Below are positions 6,775-16,242 of a stretch of DNA of 58,269 bases, in pieces. The position numbers and the translations under genes were made by a program. Source of the DNA: DASYLJ01 sp964432595. Lineage in GTDB: Bacteria; Desulfobacterota; Binatia; DP-6. Position 1 is the first letter of the stretch; every line of letters begins with the position of its first letter. Where the stretch lies: positions 1 to 58,269 of the forward strand of contig CAYSOF010000033.1 of assembly GCA_964432595.1 (NCBI GenBank). Reading direction: 5' to 3'. Under the pieces are notes generated by a model. It made no database searches, was not told where the DNA came from, and was given only the letters and a program-made list of their open reading frames with translations.

Positions 6775-9325
6775 GACTCCGAGGTCTAGCGGACCGCCGT
6801 CGCGGCCGGCAAGCCAGGCGCTGCCGATCGACCCGCTGCTCCCGGCGATCATCGATGCGCTGCGCGTGGGCTCGCGCCTCGTGCTGCGCGCCGCGCCCGG
6901 CGCGGGAAAGACGACACGCGTGCCGGCCGCGCTGCTGGACGCCGCGGTCGCGCCGGGCCGCGTGCTCGTGCTCGAGCCGCGGCGCATCGCGGCGCGCGCG
7001 GCGGCCGAGTTCGTCGCCGCGGCGCGCGGCGATCGCGTCGGGGGCGCCGTAGGCTACCGCGTGCGCTTCGAGCAGCGCGGCAACGCGGCGACGCAACTCT
7101 GGTTCCTCACCGAGGGCGTCTTCGGCCGGCAGCTCGCCGACGACCCGTTCCTCGACGGCGTCGGCGTCGTGGTGCTCGACGAGTTCCACGAGCGTCATCT
7201 GCAGGGCGACCTGGCGCTGGCGGTGGTGCGCGAGCTGCAAGCCACCGTGCGGCCGGACCTGAAGCTCGTCGTCATGTCGGCGACCCTCGAGACCGAGGCG
7301 CTCGCGCGCTACCTGCCCGACGCGAGGGTGCTCACGTCGGAGGGCCGCGCGTTCCCGGTGACGGTGACGTACGCACCGCCGCCGGCGCGGCGACGCCTGC
7401 ACGAGCACCTCGCCGACGTGATGCCGTCGGTGCTCGCCGAGCCGGGCGACGTCCTCGTGTTCCTGCCCGGCGCCGGCGAGATCCGCCGCACGGCCGAGGC
7501 GCTCGCCGGCCTGCGCGACGTCGACGTCGTCACGCTGCACGGCGACCAGCCGCTCGACGAGCAGCGCCGCGCCCTGCAACCGGGGCCGCGCCGCCGCATC
7601 GTGCTCGCGACCAACGTCGCCGAAACGGCGCTCACGGTCGAGGGCGTCACGGCCGTGATCGACGCGGGGCTCGCGCGCATGGCGCGCTTCGACGCGCGGC
7701 ACGGGCTCGATCGGCTCGTCCTGGCGCCGATCAGCCGCGCGTCGGCGGACCAGCGCGCAGGACGCGCCGGCCGTCTCGCGCCGGGACGCTGCATGCGGCT
7801 GTGGAGCCGCGACGAGCACCCCGGTCGCCGCCTGCACGAGACGCCCGAGATCCTGCGCCTCGATCTGACCCGCACGGTGCTCGAGCTGCGCGCGTGGGGG
7901 ATCGGGGCAACGGACCACCTCGCATGGCTGGACGCACCGCCGGCGCAGTCGCTCGCACACGCCGAGGAGCTGCTCGTCCGTCTGGGCGCCGTCGACGATA
8001 CGGGCGCGCTCACGGCCGTCGGACGGCGGCTGCTCGCGTTACCGGCGTCGCCGCGGCTGGCGCGGATGCAGATCGAGGCCGACGCGATGGGCTGCGGCGG
8101 CGGGGGCGCGCTGCTCGCCGCGCTCGCCGGCGAGCGCGACATCCTGCTGAGCGGCCGCGCGTTCGGCGGCCCGGCGCGCGACTTCCCACCCGGCCCGTCG
8201 GATCTGCTCCTGCGGATGGAGCTGTTCGAGGACGCCGCCCGGCGGGGCTTCTCGGCGGCGACGTGTCACGCCCTCGGCCTCGACGGCCGTTCGGTGCGCG
8301 CGGTCGAGCGCGCGCGGCGGCAGCTCGCTCGCGGTGCACGGGCCGGCGACGCCGATCCGGAGCGGCTGCTGCGCTGCGCGCTCGCGGGATTTCCCGATCG
8401 CGTCGCGCGACGCCGCGAGCCCGGGTCGGCGCGGGCCGTGATGACCGGCGGCATCGGCGTCGTCCTCGCGCCGGAGAGCGTGGTCCGCGAGGCGGAGCTG
8501 TTCGTCGCCATCGACCTCGACCGCGGACACGGCGCGGAGGCGACCGTCCGCGTCGCGAGCGCCGTGCGGCGCGAATGGCTCGACGCCCTCTTTCCCGGCG
8601 CCGTCACGAGCGAGCGCGCGCTGGTGTTCGACGCCACACGCGGCGCGGTGGTCGAGCGACGGCAGGAGCGCTACCGCGACCTCGTGCTGTCCGAGTCGAT
8701 CCGAACGGACGTCGATCGCAACGCCGCCGGCGAGGTCCTCGGCACCGCGCTCGCGGCGGACCCATCGCTCGGCGCGTCCATCGCCGTGGACGCCGAGGGT
8801 CTCCTGGCGCGCCTCCGGTTCCTCGCCGGGGCGATGCCCGAGCTCGGCCTGCCGGACGACCCGGCGGCACTCTTCGCCGACGCGCTGGCGTCGTGCGCCG
8901 CGGGACGGCGGTCGCTGGGGGAGCTGCGCGACGCCGATCCGATCGGCGCGTTGCGCGGCCTGCTGACGCACCCGCAGCGGAGCGCGCTCGAGCGCGACGC
9001 GCCGACGCACGTACGGCTGCCGACGGAGCGGATGGCGCCGATCACGTACGAGGCGGGACGTCCCCCGTCGGCGTCGGCGAAGATCCAGGAGCTGTTCGGC
9101 ATGACGACGACGCCGCGGCTCGCCGGCGGCCGCGTGCCGCTCGTCGTACAGCTGCTCGCACCGAACCAGCGCCCGGTGCAGATCACCGACGACCTCGCGA
9201 GCTTCTGGCGGACGACGTATGCCGACGTGCGCAAGCAGCTCCGCGGCCGGTACCCGCGTCATCCGTGGCCGGATGATCCGCTGACCGCGCCACCCACGGC
9301 GCGCGCGAAGCGCCGCGGCACGTGA
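6773..9325 (+). CDS. hrpB: ATP-dependent helicase HrpB
   Basis: 850 residues from ATG 6773. Walker A GAGKTT lies near residue 43 and the DEFH box near 135, followed by VMSATLE and the helicase C-terminal motifs (ATNVAETALTVEGV, QRAGRAGR). The HrpB-specific C-terminal region follows (IQELFGMTTTPRLAGGRVPL, then HPWPDDP). Family members are DEAH-box RNA helicases of uncertain cellular role. The start codon shares CATG with the divergent hydrolase. A weak hairpin with a T-run follows the stop. Confidence 0.93.
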   Translation: MTPRSSGPPSRPASQALPIDPLLPAIIDALRVGSRLVLRAAPGAGKTTRVPAALLDAAVAPGRVLVLEPRRIAARAAAEFVAAARGDRVGGAVGYRVRFEQRGNAATQLWFLTEGVFGRQLADDPFLDGVGVVVLDEFHERHLQGDLALAVVRELQATVRPDLKLVVMSATLETEALARYLPDARVLTSEGRAFPVTVTYAPPPARRRLHEHLADVMPSVLAEPGDVLVFLPGAGEIRRTAEALAGLRDVDVVTLHGDQPLDEQRRALQPGPRRRIVLATNVAETALTVEGVTAVIDAGLARMARFDARHGLDRLVLAPISRASADQRAGRAGRLAPGRCMRLWSRDEHPGRRLHETPEILRLDLTRTVLELRAWGIGATDHLAWLDAPPAQSLAHAEELLVRLGAVDDTGALTAVGRRLLALPASPRLARMQIEADAMGCGGGGALLAALAGERDILLSGRAFGGPARDFPPGPSDLLLRMELFEDAARRGFSAATCHALGLDGRSVRAVERARRQLARGARAGDADPERLLRCALAGFPDRVARRREPGSARAVMTGGIGVVLAPESVVREAELFVAIDLDRGHGAEATVRVASAVRREWLDALFPGAVTSERALVFDATRGAVVERRQERYRDLVLSESIRTDVDRNAAGEVLGTALAADPSLGASIAVDAEGLLARLRFLAGAMPELGLPDDPAALFADALASCAAGRRSLGELRDADPIGALRGLLTHPQRSALERDAPTHVRLPTERMAPITYEAGRPPSASAKIQELFGMTTTPRLAGGRVPLVVQLLAPNQRPVQITDDLASFWRTTYADVRKQLRGRYPRHPWPDDPLTAPPTARAKRRGT

Positions 9326-9327
9326 TC

Positions 9328-9350
9328 GGCGAGCGATCAGCTCGTCTTTT
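9328..9350 (+). terminator. Probable rho-independent terminator after hrpB
   Basis: GGCGAGC (9328-9334) pairs with GCTCGTC (9340-9346) around the loop GATCA and runs into TCTTTT. One of the few hairpins here followed by a T-run, placed three bases after the hrpB stop. A TTGACT hexamer at 9354 just downstream could be the -35 element for the next gene. Confidence 0.5.
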
Positions 9351-9413
9351 GCGTTGACTCCTCGCGAGGTACTCGACTACCTAGCTCCCAGTCCGTCACA
9401 CGAGGGGGTGCCC

Positions 9414-11705
9414 ATGAGCGCGATGCGTGAGCGGTTCCTGGCGATCGGCCTGTTGCTGGCGTCGATCCCCCGAGTGGCTTCGGCGGAAACGCACGCGCAG
9501 GTCACGGGCGGGCAGCTCGTCGTCACCGAGACGTCCGCCGCGGCGAATTGGCTCGGCGTCGCCGAGACGTCGCCCGGCCAGTTCGTGCTGGTCGATTGGG
9601 CCGCAGTGCCGATCACGCCCGGTGCGGGCTGCACGGCCGGCGGCAGCTCGAACGTCGCCGTCTGCTCGGGCACGGTGACGCAGGTGTCGATCGCCGTGGG
9701 CGACGGCGATGACGTCGCGACGTTCATCGGCCCGACGCCCGCCGTCATCGACGGCGGCGCCGGCGACGACGATCTGACGGGCGGCAGCGGCAACGACGTG
9801 CTGCGCGGCGGCCTCGGCGCCGACGTGCTGATCGGCGGCGCCGGGACGGACACGGCCGACTACGCGAACCATCCCCTGCAGCCCATCATCGCGACCGCCA
9901 ACGGGCACCCCGACGACGGCGGGCCGCGCGAGGGCGACGACGTCCAGCCCGACGTCGAGACGATCGTGACCCTTCCCGCGCCGACGACGGCCGTGGTCGA
10001 CTGCGGGGAGCTCCGCGTCACGACCCACGACGCGGCCGCGAACATCCTCGGCGTCGTGCTGTCGGGCAGCACGTTCGTCCTCGTCGACTGGAGCGCGCAT
10101 CCGATCGCGCCCGGCGCCGGCTGCACGCAGGGCACGCTGCCGTTTCTGGTGAACTGCCCGGCCGCCGGCATCACGCGCATCACGGTGGACGCCGGCGACG
10201 GCAACGACACGGTCGTGGTCGGTGGCACCGTCCCTGCCGTGATTCGCGGCGGCACCGGGAACGACGCGCTCACCGGCGGCAACGGCAAGGACCTGTTGAT
10301 CGGCGGGCCGGGCAACGACACGCTCACGGGCAGCGGCGCCGACGACGTCCTGGTCGGCGGTCCGGGCGCCGACGTGATGGCCGGCGGCGACGGCTGGGAC
10401 ACCGCGAACTACCGCGGCCATGCCGCGCAGCCCGTCACCGTGACGTTCGACGGCACCGCGAACGACGGCGGCGCGGGCGAAGGCGACAACGCCATGGCCG
10501 ACGTCGAAACGTCGGCGCTGCAGGCGGCGCCCGTGGTCTGGGTGTTCGGCGACTCGAACACGCACGGCTACGGCCCGTACCTCGTCTCGGCGCGTCCCGA
10601 GTGGGACGTCCGCGTGCGCGGCGTCGGCGGGGAGACGTCGGCGGGTGGGCTCGTCCGTGCCGCCAACGAGCTCGCCGCGGCGGGCCCCGGCGACGTCCCC
10701 GACGTAGTCGTCGTCGCGTACAGCACGAACGACATGGTGCATCACGTCTTCCTCGACGATCCGGCGTTCGCACCGCCGACCGTCGGGCAGAACGTCGGCG
10801 CCATCGCCGGGCTGTTCGAGGAAGCCGGCGCGGAGGTGATCGTCGGGCTCCCGCTCGACGGACCCATCCAGCACGCCGGCAACACCCCGGAGATCAACGC
10901 GACGCTCGCGGAGATGCAGGCCGACTACGACGCCCAGCGGCCGGGGCTCGAGCGCTGCGCGCTCGGGCGCGAGAACGTCGACTTCGGGCTCGACTCGAAC
11001 TCCCAGTTCGCCGGCGGCCCGCTCGGGGCGTTCCACGCCAGCGCGGCGACCTACCAGAACATGTTCGTGCCGCGCGCGGCCGCGGAGATCGAGCGCGCGC
11101 TCGGGGAGCACGAGCTCGTCTTCGGCGACAACAACGGCGACGGGCTGCTGAAGCTCGGCTGCATCGGCGACTCGAATACGTTCTTCCAGTGGACCTACCC
11201 GGCGTCGTGGTGTCAGGTCGTCGACGACGCGATCTACGACGAGCGCTTCGTGACGAGCCTCCACGCGGGTCTGGGCGCGACGGCGCAGGACAAGCCGGGC
11301 GTCGACAACGACGCCTTCTTCTTCCTCCAGCAGGCGATCGCCGCGGGCGACGACGCCGCCATCCTGGCGTTCGGCACGAACGACGTGGCCTTCTTCGACC
11401 CGAGCAACGTGTGGGCCGGCGCCCTGAACGTCCTGCTCGCCTACCTCGATCTCGACGAGATCGCGCAGGCGGCCGGCGTGACGCTCTACATCGGCTTGAC
11501 GCCCCCGCGCCTGCATCCGAACACCCCGCCGGGCTCCGTCGAGGCGGTGAACACGCTCGTGCAGGCCGCCTTCCCCGCCGACCGCGTCATCGACTTCTAC
11601 GGCGGCTTCGGCGCGACGGACCTGGAGTCCGACCAGATCCATCTGACGCTGCAGGCGAAGATCAAGCGCGGCCGGCGCGCGGCGGAGTTCCTCACCGCCG
11701 ACTGA
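9414..11705 (+). CDS. Secreted protein with two RTX calcium-binding blocks and two SGNH hydrolase domains
   Basis: 763 residues from ATG 9414, preceded by GAGGGGG. A signal peptide covers residues 1-24 (cleavage after ASA). Two homologous modules follow, each a beta-rich part (LVVTETSAAANWLGV; LRVTTHDAAANILGV) with its own block of GGxGxD nonapeptides (about 113-150 and 277-333). Two SGNH/GDSL domains end the protein. The first has GDSN (Ser381) and STND but no clear DxxH. The second has GDSN (Ser587), GTND and DQIH (His743). A DNNGDG calcium-loop motif links the two. It is likely exported; the substrate is unknown (esterase, or acyl or acetyl polysaccharide). Confidence 0.85.
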   Translation: MSAMRERFLAIGLLLASIPRVASAETHAQVTGGQLVVTETSAAANWLGVAETSPGQFVLVDWAAVPITPGAGCTAGGSSNVAVCSGTVTQVSIAVGDGDDVATFIGPTPAVIDGGAGDDDLTGGSGNDVLRGGLGADVLIGGAGTDTADYANHPLQPIIATANGHPDDGGPREGDDVQPDVETIVTLPAPTTAVVDCGELRVTTHDAAANILGVVLSGSTFVLVDWSAHPIAPGAGCTQGTLPFLVNCPAAGITRITVDAGDGNDTVVVGGTVPAVIRGGTGNDALTGGNGKDLLIGGPGNDTLTGSGADDVLVGGPGADVMAGGDGWDTANYRGHAAQPVTVTFDGTANDGGAGEGDNAMADVETSALQAAPVVWVFGDSNTHGYGPYLVSARPEWDVRVRGVGGETSAGGLVRAANELAAAGPGDVPDVVVVAYSTNDMVHHVFLDDPAFAPPTVGQNVGAIAGLFEEAGAEVIVGLPLDGPIQHAGNTPEINATLAEMQADYDAQRPGLERCALGRENVDFGLDSNSQFAGGPLGAFHASAATYQNMFVPRAAAEIERALGEHELVFGDNNGDGLLKLGCIGDSNTFFQWTYPASWCQVVDDAIYDERFVTSLHAGLGATAQDKPGVDNDAFFFLQQAIAAGDDAAILAFGTNDVAFFDPSNVWAGALNVLLAYLDLDEIAQAAGVTLYIGLTPPRLHPNTPPGSVEAVNTLVQAAFPADRVIDFYGGFGATDLESDQIHLTLQAKIKRGRRAAEFLTAD

Positions 11706-11708
11706 TCG

Positions 11709-11852
11709 TCAGACGCAGTCCGGGTGGCCGCAGGTGCAGTCGTCGCCGTCGCCACCCGGCTTGGTCGCACGCTCGCATTCGGGGCTGCAGTAGCGGGCTT
11801 CGGCCTCGACCTCGCAGGTGCAGGCCTCGTGCGCGCAGGTGTGCTGGTCCAT
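11709..11852 (-). CDS. Prokaryotic metallothionein-like protein
   Basis: 47 residues, with start ATG 11852 fixed by a strong Shine-Dalgarno (AGGAGG) eight bases upstream. Eight cysteines (positions 6, 11, 13, 22, 26, 39, 41, 46) and three histidines form the pattern CAHEACTCEV...YCSPEC...CTCGHPDC, as in SmtA/BmtA-type metallothioneins that bind zinc or cadmium in the cytoplasm. It is convergent with the RTX gene, only three bases away. About 125 bases upstream are free for a metal-responsive promoter, but I see no clear operator. Confidence 0.88.
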   Translation of the reverse strand: MDQHTCAHEACTCEVEAEARYCSPECERATKPGGDGDDCTCGHPDCV

Positions 11853-11977
11853 GGTGAACCTCCTGCATCTTCGCTGCAGCGGTCGTGCCAGCGTGGATGA
11901 AGTCGGTGCGGCGTATGACCCGCCGCCGATGTAACAATCGGCGTGCAAAACCGCGTGGGCCGCGATTGCCGGACCGC

Positions 11978-14044
11978 TCAACCGAGCGTGATGACGTAGT
12001 TGCCGAAGGCGTCGACCGTCGCGCGCTGGCCGGGATACACCACGATCGTCGTGAACGGCTCCTCGACGATCGCCGGCCCGAGGATCGCCTGGCCGGCGCC
12101 GAGCGTCGGCCCGTCGTACACCGGCGTCGCCACGTAGCGGCCGCGGAAAAACGCCTTGCGCGCGCCGAGCCGCGGGTTGGCGCGCGCGCGACGCGACGCC
12201 TTCGGCAGCTCCGGCTTGGCCTCGACGGCGACCGCCTTGAGACGCAGCCCGCGGAGGATGGGCTGCTGATCGCGGCTCGCGTACGTGTGCAGCTCCTCGT
12301 GCTGCCGATGGAACCGCTCGACGGTGTCGGCGATGACCTTCGCCGTCACCGGACCGCCGCGGCCGGGCAGCGGCACCGGCATGTCGAACGTCTGGCCCGG
12401 GTAGCACATGGCCGCCATGCGCTCGATGCGCAGCTTGCGGCCGCGCGGCCCGGTGGCGAGCGCCGCACGGGCCGACGCCTCCATGTCGGCGAACAGCCGA
12501 TCGACACGCGCCAGATCGACGAGAGGGATCGGGCTCACGTACGAGCGCATCTCGTCGACGACGTGATCGGTGAGGAGCAGACCCAGCGCCGAGAACGCCG
12601 GCGACAGTTTCGGCACGAGGATGCGCTCGATGCCGAGCTCGGCCGCCTGCATGCCCGCGTGCACCGGCCCGTTGCCGCCGAACACGACGAGCGTCAGCGC
12701 GCGGGGATCGACGCCGCGGCGCGCGGTCGCCTTCCGAACCGCGTTCGCCATGTTCGCGTTGACGAGACGGAAGATGCCGTCGGCCGCCTCGACGAGCGTC
12801 AGCCCGAGCGGCTTCGCGACGCGGTCGCGGATCGCCGCCTGCGCGCCCTCGGCGTCGAGCCGCATCGTGCCGGCGCAGAAGCGATCGGGGTTCAGGTAGC
12901 CGAGCACGACGTTCGCATCGGTCACCGTCGGCTCGACGCCGCCGCGGCCGTAGCAGACGGGCCCCGGCTCGGCGCCCGCGCTCTGCGGGCCGACCTTCAG
13001 CGCGCCCGCCTCGACACGCGCGATCGAGCCGCCGCCGGCGCCGACGGTCTCGACGTCGACCATCGGCAGACCGACGAGATAGCGGTGGTGCCAGTTCCAT
13101 CCCGACTTCACCTCGGGCGCGCCGCCGCGCACCAGGCACACGTCGTAGCTGGTGCCGCCCATGTCGACGGAGATGAAGTCGGTGATCTTCGCGGCGCCCG
13201 CGACGTGGGCCGCGCCCATCACGCCGCCGGCGGGACCGGAGCCCATCACCGCGACGGCTTTCTGCGCCACGTAGCCGCCCGGCATGACGCCGCCGTTCGA
13301 CTGCATGATGAGCAGCTCGCCGGCGAAGCCCTCCTCGCGCAGGCGCGCGTCGAGTCGGCTCAGATACCGCTCGATCTTGGGTCCGACGTAGGCGTTCACG
13401 AGCGTCGTGCTGGTGCGCTCGAACTCGGGCGCCGACGGCATCACTTCGTGCGAGAGCGACACCATCACGCCGGGCAGCTCCTCGTGCGCCAGCTCGCGCA
13501 CGCGCCGCTCGTGGGTCGGATTCACGTAGGCGAACAACAGGCTGACCGCGAGCGACTCGACGTGCTGCAGCTTCATGCGCCGGAGCGCGCGGCGCACCGC
13601 GTCCTCGTCGAGCGGCACGACGACGTTGCCGTCGACGTCGAGCCGCTCGGGTACGCCGTAGCGCTGGCGGCGCGGACAGATCGGACGCGGCGGCGGCATC
13701 GCCGGATCCCAGATGTCCTCTTTGAAGCCGCGACGGATCTCGATCTGGTCGCGGTTGCCCTCGCTGGTGACGAGCCCGGTGACGGCGCCGGACATCTCGA
13801 TCATCGTGTTGTCGGCGGTCGTCGTGCCGTGGACGATCATCGCGGTGCGCTTCAGCAGCGCGGCGAGGTCCATGCCCTGCCCGTCGGCGAGCCGGCGAAT
13901 GCCGCCGAGCACGCCTTCCGACTGGTCGCGCGGCGTCGTCGGATGCTTGTCGAGCACGAGCCCGCCGTCGCGGGCCAGCACCACGTCGGTGAAGGTCCCG
14001 CCCACGTCGACTCCGATCCGCCAGCGCCGCGCCGTCGTCGTCAC
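11978..14044 (-). CDS. hyuA: Hydantoinase/5-oxoprolinase subunit A
   Basis: 688 residues from GTG 14044. The N-terminus has the sugar-kinase/Hsp70-like phosphate motif GVDVGGTFTDVVL and later HGTTTADNTMIE, with the full hydantoinase A core (VDMGGTSYDVCLV, GAGGGSIA, ARRGVDPRALTLVVFGGNGP). HyuA works with HyuB in ATP-dependent cleavage of 5-oxoproline, N-methylhydantoin or related rings, or in acetone/acetophenone-type carboxylases. A hyuB gene lies about 6 kb away on the same strand rather than adjacent. Confidence 0.92.
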   Translation of the reverse strand: MTTTARRWRIGVDVGGTFTDVVLARDGGLVLDKHPTTPRDQSEGVLGGIRRLADGQGMDLAALLKRTAMIVHGTTTADNTMIEMSGAVTGLVTSEGNRDQIEIRRGFKEDIWDPAMPPPRPICPRRQRYGVPERLDVDGNVVVPLDEDAVRRALRRMKLQHVESLAVSLLFAYVNPTHERRVRELAHEELPGVMVSLSHEVMPSAPEFERTSTTLVNAYVGPKIERYLSRLDARLREEGFAGELLIMQSNGGVMPGGYVAQKAVAVMGSGPAGGVMGAAHVAGAAKITDFISVDMGGTSYDVCLVRGGAPEVKSGWNWHHRYLVGLPMVDVETVGAGGGSIARVEAGALKVGPQSAGAEPGPVCYGRGGVEPTVTDANVVLGYLNPDRFCAGTMRLDAEGAQAAIRDRVAKPLGLTLVEAADGIFRLVNANMANAVRKATARRGVDPRALTLVVFGGNGPVHAGMQAAELGIERILVPKLSPAFSALGLLLTDHVVDEMRSYVSPIPLVDLARVDRLFADMEASARAALATGPRGRKLRIERMAAMCYPGQTFDMPVPLPGRGGPVTAKVIADTVERFHRQHEELHTYASRDQQPILRGLRLKAVAVEAKPELPKASRRARANPRLGARKAFFRGRYVATPVYDGPTLGAGQAILGPAIVEEPFTTIVVYPGQRATVDAFGNYVITLG

Positions 14045-14092
14045 GGCGCGACGGCTACACCGAAACGCCGCGAAGCGACAAGACGCGCGCGG

Positions 14093-14659
14093 TCAGCCGA
14101 ACAGCTGGCGCGGCGTCGCGCGAAGCCCCGGAAAGGTGACGGCGTCGCACGGCTCGTCACCGACGCAGACGGTCACCGTCCCGCCGGTGACGCGACGCTC
14201 GATCGCGCGGCGGTCCATGTCGATCAGCCAGAGCTCGCGGACGCCGAGCGCGGCGTACGTGTCGGCCTTCGTCGTGCGGTCGTAGACGGCCGTGCTCGGC
14301 GACGACACCTCGACGACGAGCTCTGCGGCGGACATGGGATCATCGTCGCCGAGCGTTGCCAGCCGTTCCGCGCTGACGACGTACAGATCGGGCTCGAGCC
14401 ACGTGTCGGGCCGGGTCCAGACGGCGGCGCGCGGCACGTAGAGCGTGCCGCGCGTCGGATGGGCCAGCAGGTACGCGGCGATGATCATGACGAGACGCGA
14501 GACGGCTTCCGAGTGCGGCCGAGCCGGCGGAGGGACCATGTACAGCACCCCGGCGATCAGCTCCCAGTGGCCACCGCCCGGAGGCGGCTCGAGCTCGTGG
14601 AACTCCTCGAGCGTGTAGCGATGGACCAGCGGGGAGGTCGTCGGGGCGGTCACGCCCAT
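14093..14659 (-). CDS. Uma2 family (DUF820) restriction endonuclease-fold protein
   Basis: 188 residues. The pattern YTLEEFHEL, WELIAGVLYMVPPP, WLEPDLYVV and AELVVEVSSPST followed by YAALGVRELWLID matches the Uma2/DUF820 PD-(D/E)xK-fold family. The D (EPDLYVV), E (VVEVSS) and K (TTKADTYAALG) positions of the putative active site are present. Physiological role unknown. These genes are abundant in cyanobacteria and multicellular lineages and often move between genomes. About 50 bases separate it from both neighbours. Confidence 0.85.
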   Translation of the reverse strand: MGVTAPTTSPLVHRYTLEEFHELEPPPGGGHWELIAGVLYMVPPPARPHSEAVSRLVMIIAAYLLAHPTRGTLYVPRAAVWTRPDTWLEPDLYVVSAERLATLGDDDPMSAAELVVEVSSPSTAVYDRTTKADTYAALGVRELWLIDMDRRAIERRVTGGTVTVCVGDEPCDAVTFPGLRATPRQLFG

Positions 14660-14713
14660 GGGCGGAACCCTACTCCCGGCTGTGACGGGGTCGCAATCCC
14701 TCGAAGCGGACCA

Positions 14714-15124
14714 TCACTCGCCCATGACCTTCACCACGACGCGCTTCTTCCGCTGGCCGTCGAACTCCGCGTAGAAGACCTGCTCCCAGGGGCCGAGATC
14801 GAGGCTGCCCTTCGTGATCGGCAGGACGACCTGGTGGTGGATCAGCGTGCGCTTCAGGTGCGCGTCGGCGTTGTCCTCGCCGGTCTGGTGGTGGCGGTAG
14901 TCGCCGGCGGGCGCGAGCCGCTCGAGCCACACCATGACGTCGTGCTTGAGCCCGCTCTCCTCGTCGTTCACAAAAATGCCCGACGTGATGTGCATGGCGG
15001 AGACGAGGCACATGCCCTCCTCTACCCCCGACGCTTCGACCACGTCGGCGACGCGGTCGGTGATGTTGATCAGCTCGTGGCGCTGCTTCGTCGTGAACCA
15101 GAGATAGTCGGTGTGGACCGTCAT
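14714..15124 (-). CDS. YjbQ/UPF0047 family protein (secondary thiamine-phosphate synthase family)
   Basis: 136 residues, the usual family length. Motifs GMCLVSAMHITSGIFVND, HHQTGEDNADAHLKRTL and GPWEQVFYAEFDG are those of the YjbQ/UPF0047 family, some members of which show weak thiamine-phosphate synthase activity. The conserved His residues could bind metal. It is divergent from the next gene, with 56 bases between them. Confidence 0.9.
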   Translation of the reverse strand: MTVHTDYLWFTTKQRHELINITDRVADVVEASGVEEGMCLVSAMHITSGIFVNDEESGLKHDVMVWLERLAPAGDYRHHQTGEDNADAHLKRTLIHHQVVLPITKGSLDLGPWEQVFYAEFDGQRKKRVVVKVMGE

Positions 15125-15180
15125 GCGCGGAGCCTAGCACCATCGCGCCGAGACGCGATGGGGTGTTAGGGTCCGGGGCC

Positions 15181-16242
15181 ATGGCCCATCGCGTGATCGT
15201 CTGGGGAACGGGGAACGTCGGCGTGCCGGCGCTGCGCATCGTGCTGTCGAACCCGGCGCTGGAGCTGGCCGGCGTCATCGTCTCGAACCCGGCCAAGGTC
15301 GGGCGCGACGCGGGCGAGCTGTGCGGCCGCCCGACGACGGGCATCCGCGCGACGAACGACGTCGAGGCCGCGTTCGCCGCCGGCGCGGACGCCGTCGCCT
15401 ACTGCGCGTCGGGCGACTTCCGTCCGACCGAGGCGCTCGACGACATCGAGCGCTGCCTGCGCGCCGGGCTCAACGTCGTGTCCACGTCCGTCTATCCTCT
15501 CTACGACCCGACGTCCGCGCCCGACGACCTGCGCGAGCGCATCGGCGCCGCCTGCGCGGCGGGCAACGCGTCGATCTTCGTCTCCGGCGTCGATCCGGGC
15601 TTCATCAACGACGTGATCCCGCTGCTGCTCGCCGGGCTCTGCGAGCGCGTGGACGAGATCCGCGCGTTCGAGCTGTTCAACTACTCGAGCTACGAGCAGA
15701 CCGACGCCGTGCGGAACCTCGTCGGCATGGGCCAGCCGATGGACGCGACGCCGCCGATGCTGACGCCGGGCGTGCCGACGATGGTGTGGGGCGGGCCGAT
15801 CCGTCTGATGGCGCGCGGGCTCGGGCTCGAGCTCGACGAGATCCGTGAGACGGTCGTGAAGCGCGCGCTGCCGAAGACCGTGACGACACGCCACGGCCAG
15901 TTCGACGAGGGCACGATGGGCGCCTTCCGTCTCGAGATCCAGGGCATCGTCGGCGGGCGGCCGCTGCTCGTCGTCGACCACGTGACGCGCATCGTGAACG
16001 ACGTCGCGCCCGACTGGCCGATGCCCGCGGGCGACGGTGCGCACGGCGTGAAGATCACCGGCAGGCCGAACCTCACGGTGACGCTCGATCCCGAGGACGA
16101 CGCCGGCAGCGCCGCGGGGGGCGGCAACACGACGGCCGCGGCCCGCATCGTGAACGCGATCCCGTTCGTCTGCGGCGCGCCCGCCGGCATGCTCGACGCG
16201 CTCGCCGTGCCGCTGCCGATCGGCCGGGGACTGGTCGGATGA
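15181..16242 (+). CDS. Dihydrodipicolinate reductase-like NAD(P)-dependent dehydrogenase
   Basis: 353 residues from ATG 15181. The Rossmann fingerprint VIVWGTGNVGVPALR comes first, then LELAGVIVSNPAKVGRDAGEL and the DapB-like region SVYPLYDP...SGVDPGFINDVIPLLLAG. The pattern matches proteins annotated as DAPDH-like or 2,4-diaminopentanoate dehydrogenase-like, widespread in actinobacteria and environmental deltaproteobacteria. The substrate is unknown. Its stop overlaps the GH92 start by four bases (ATGA), so the two are cotranslated, although no shared pathway is obvious. Confidence 0.8.
   Translation: MAHRVIVWGTGNVGVPALRIVLSNPALELAGVIVSNPAKVGRDAGELCGRPTTGIRATNDVEAAFAAGADAVAYCASGDFRPTEALDDIERCLRAGLNVVSTSVYPLYDPTSAPDDLRERIGAACAAGNASIFVSGVDPGFINDVIPLLLAGLCERVDEIRAFELFNYSSYEQTDAVRNLVGMGQPMDATPPMLTPGVPTMVWGGPIRLMARGLGLELDEIRETVVKRALPKTVTTRHGQFDEGTMGAFRLEIQGIVGGRPLLVVDHVTRIVNDVAPDWPMPAGDGAHGVKITGRPNLTVTLDPEDDAGSAAGGGNTTAAARIVNAIPFVCGAPAGMLDALAVPLPIGRGLVG

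Noticed and set aside
11885..15169. A very long plus-strand open frame opposite hyuA and neighbours
   Set aside because: It is rich in Arg/His/Asp repeats with no domain and mirrors real genes on the other strand; open antisense frames are expected at this GC content.
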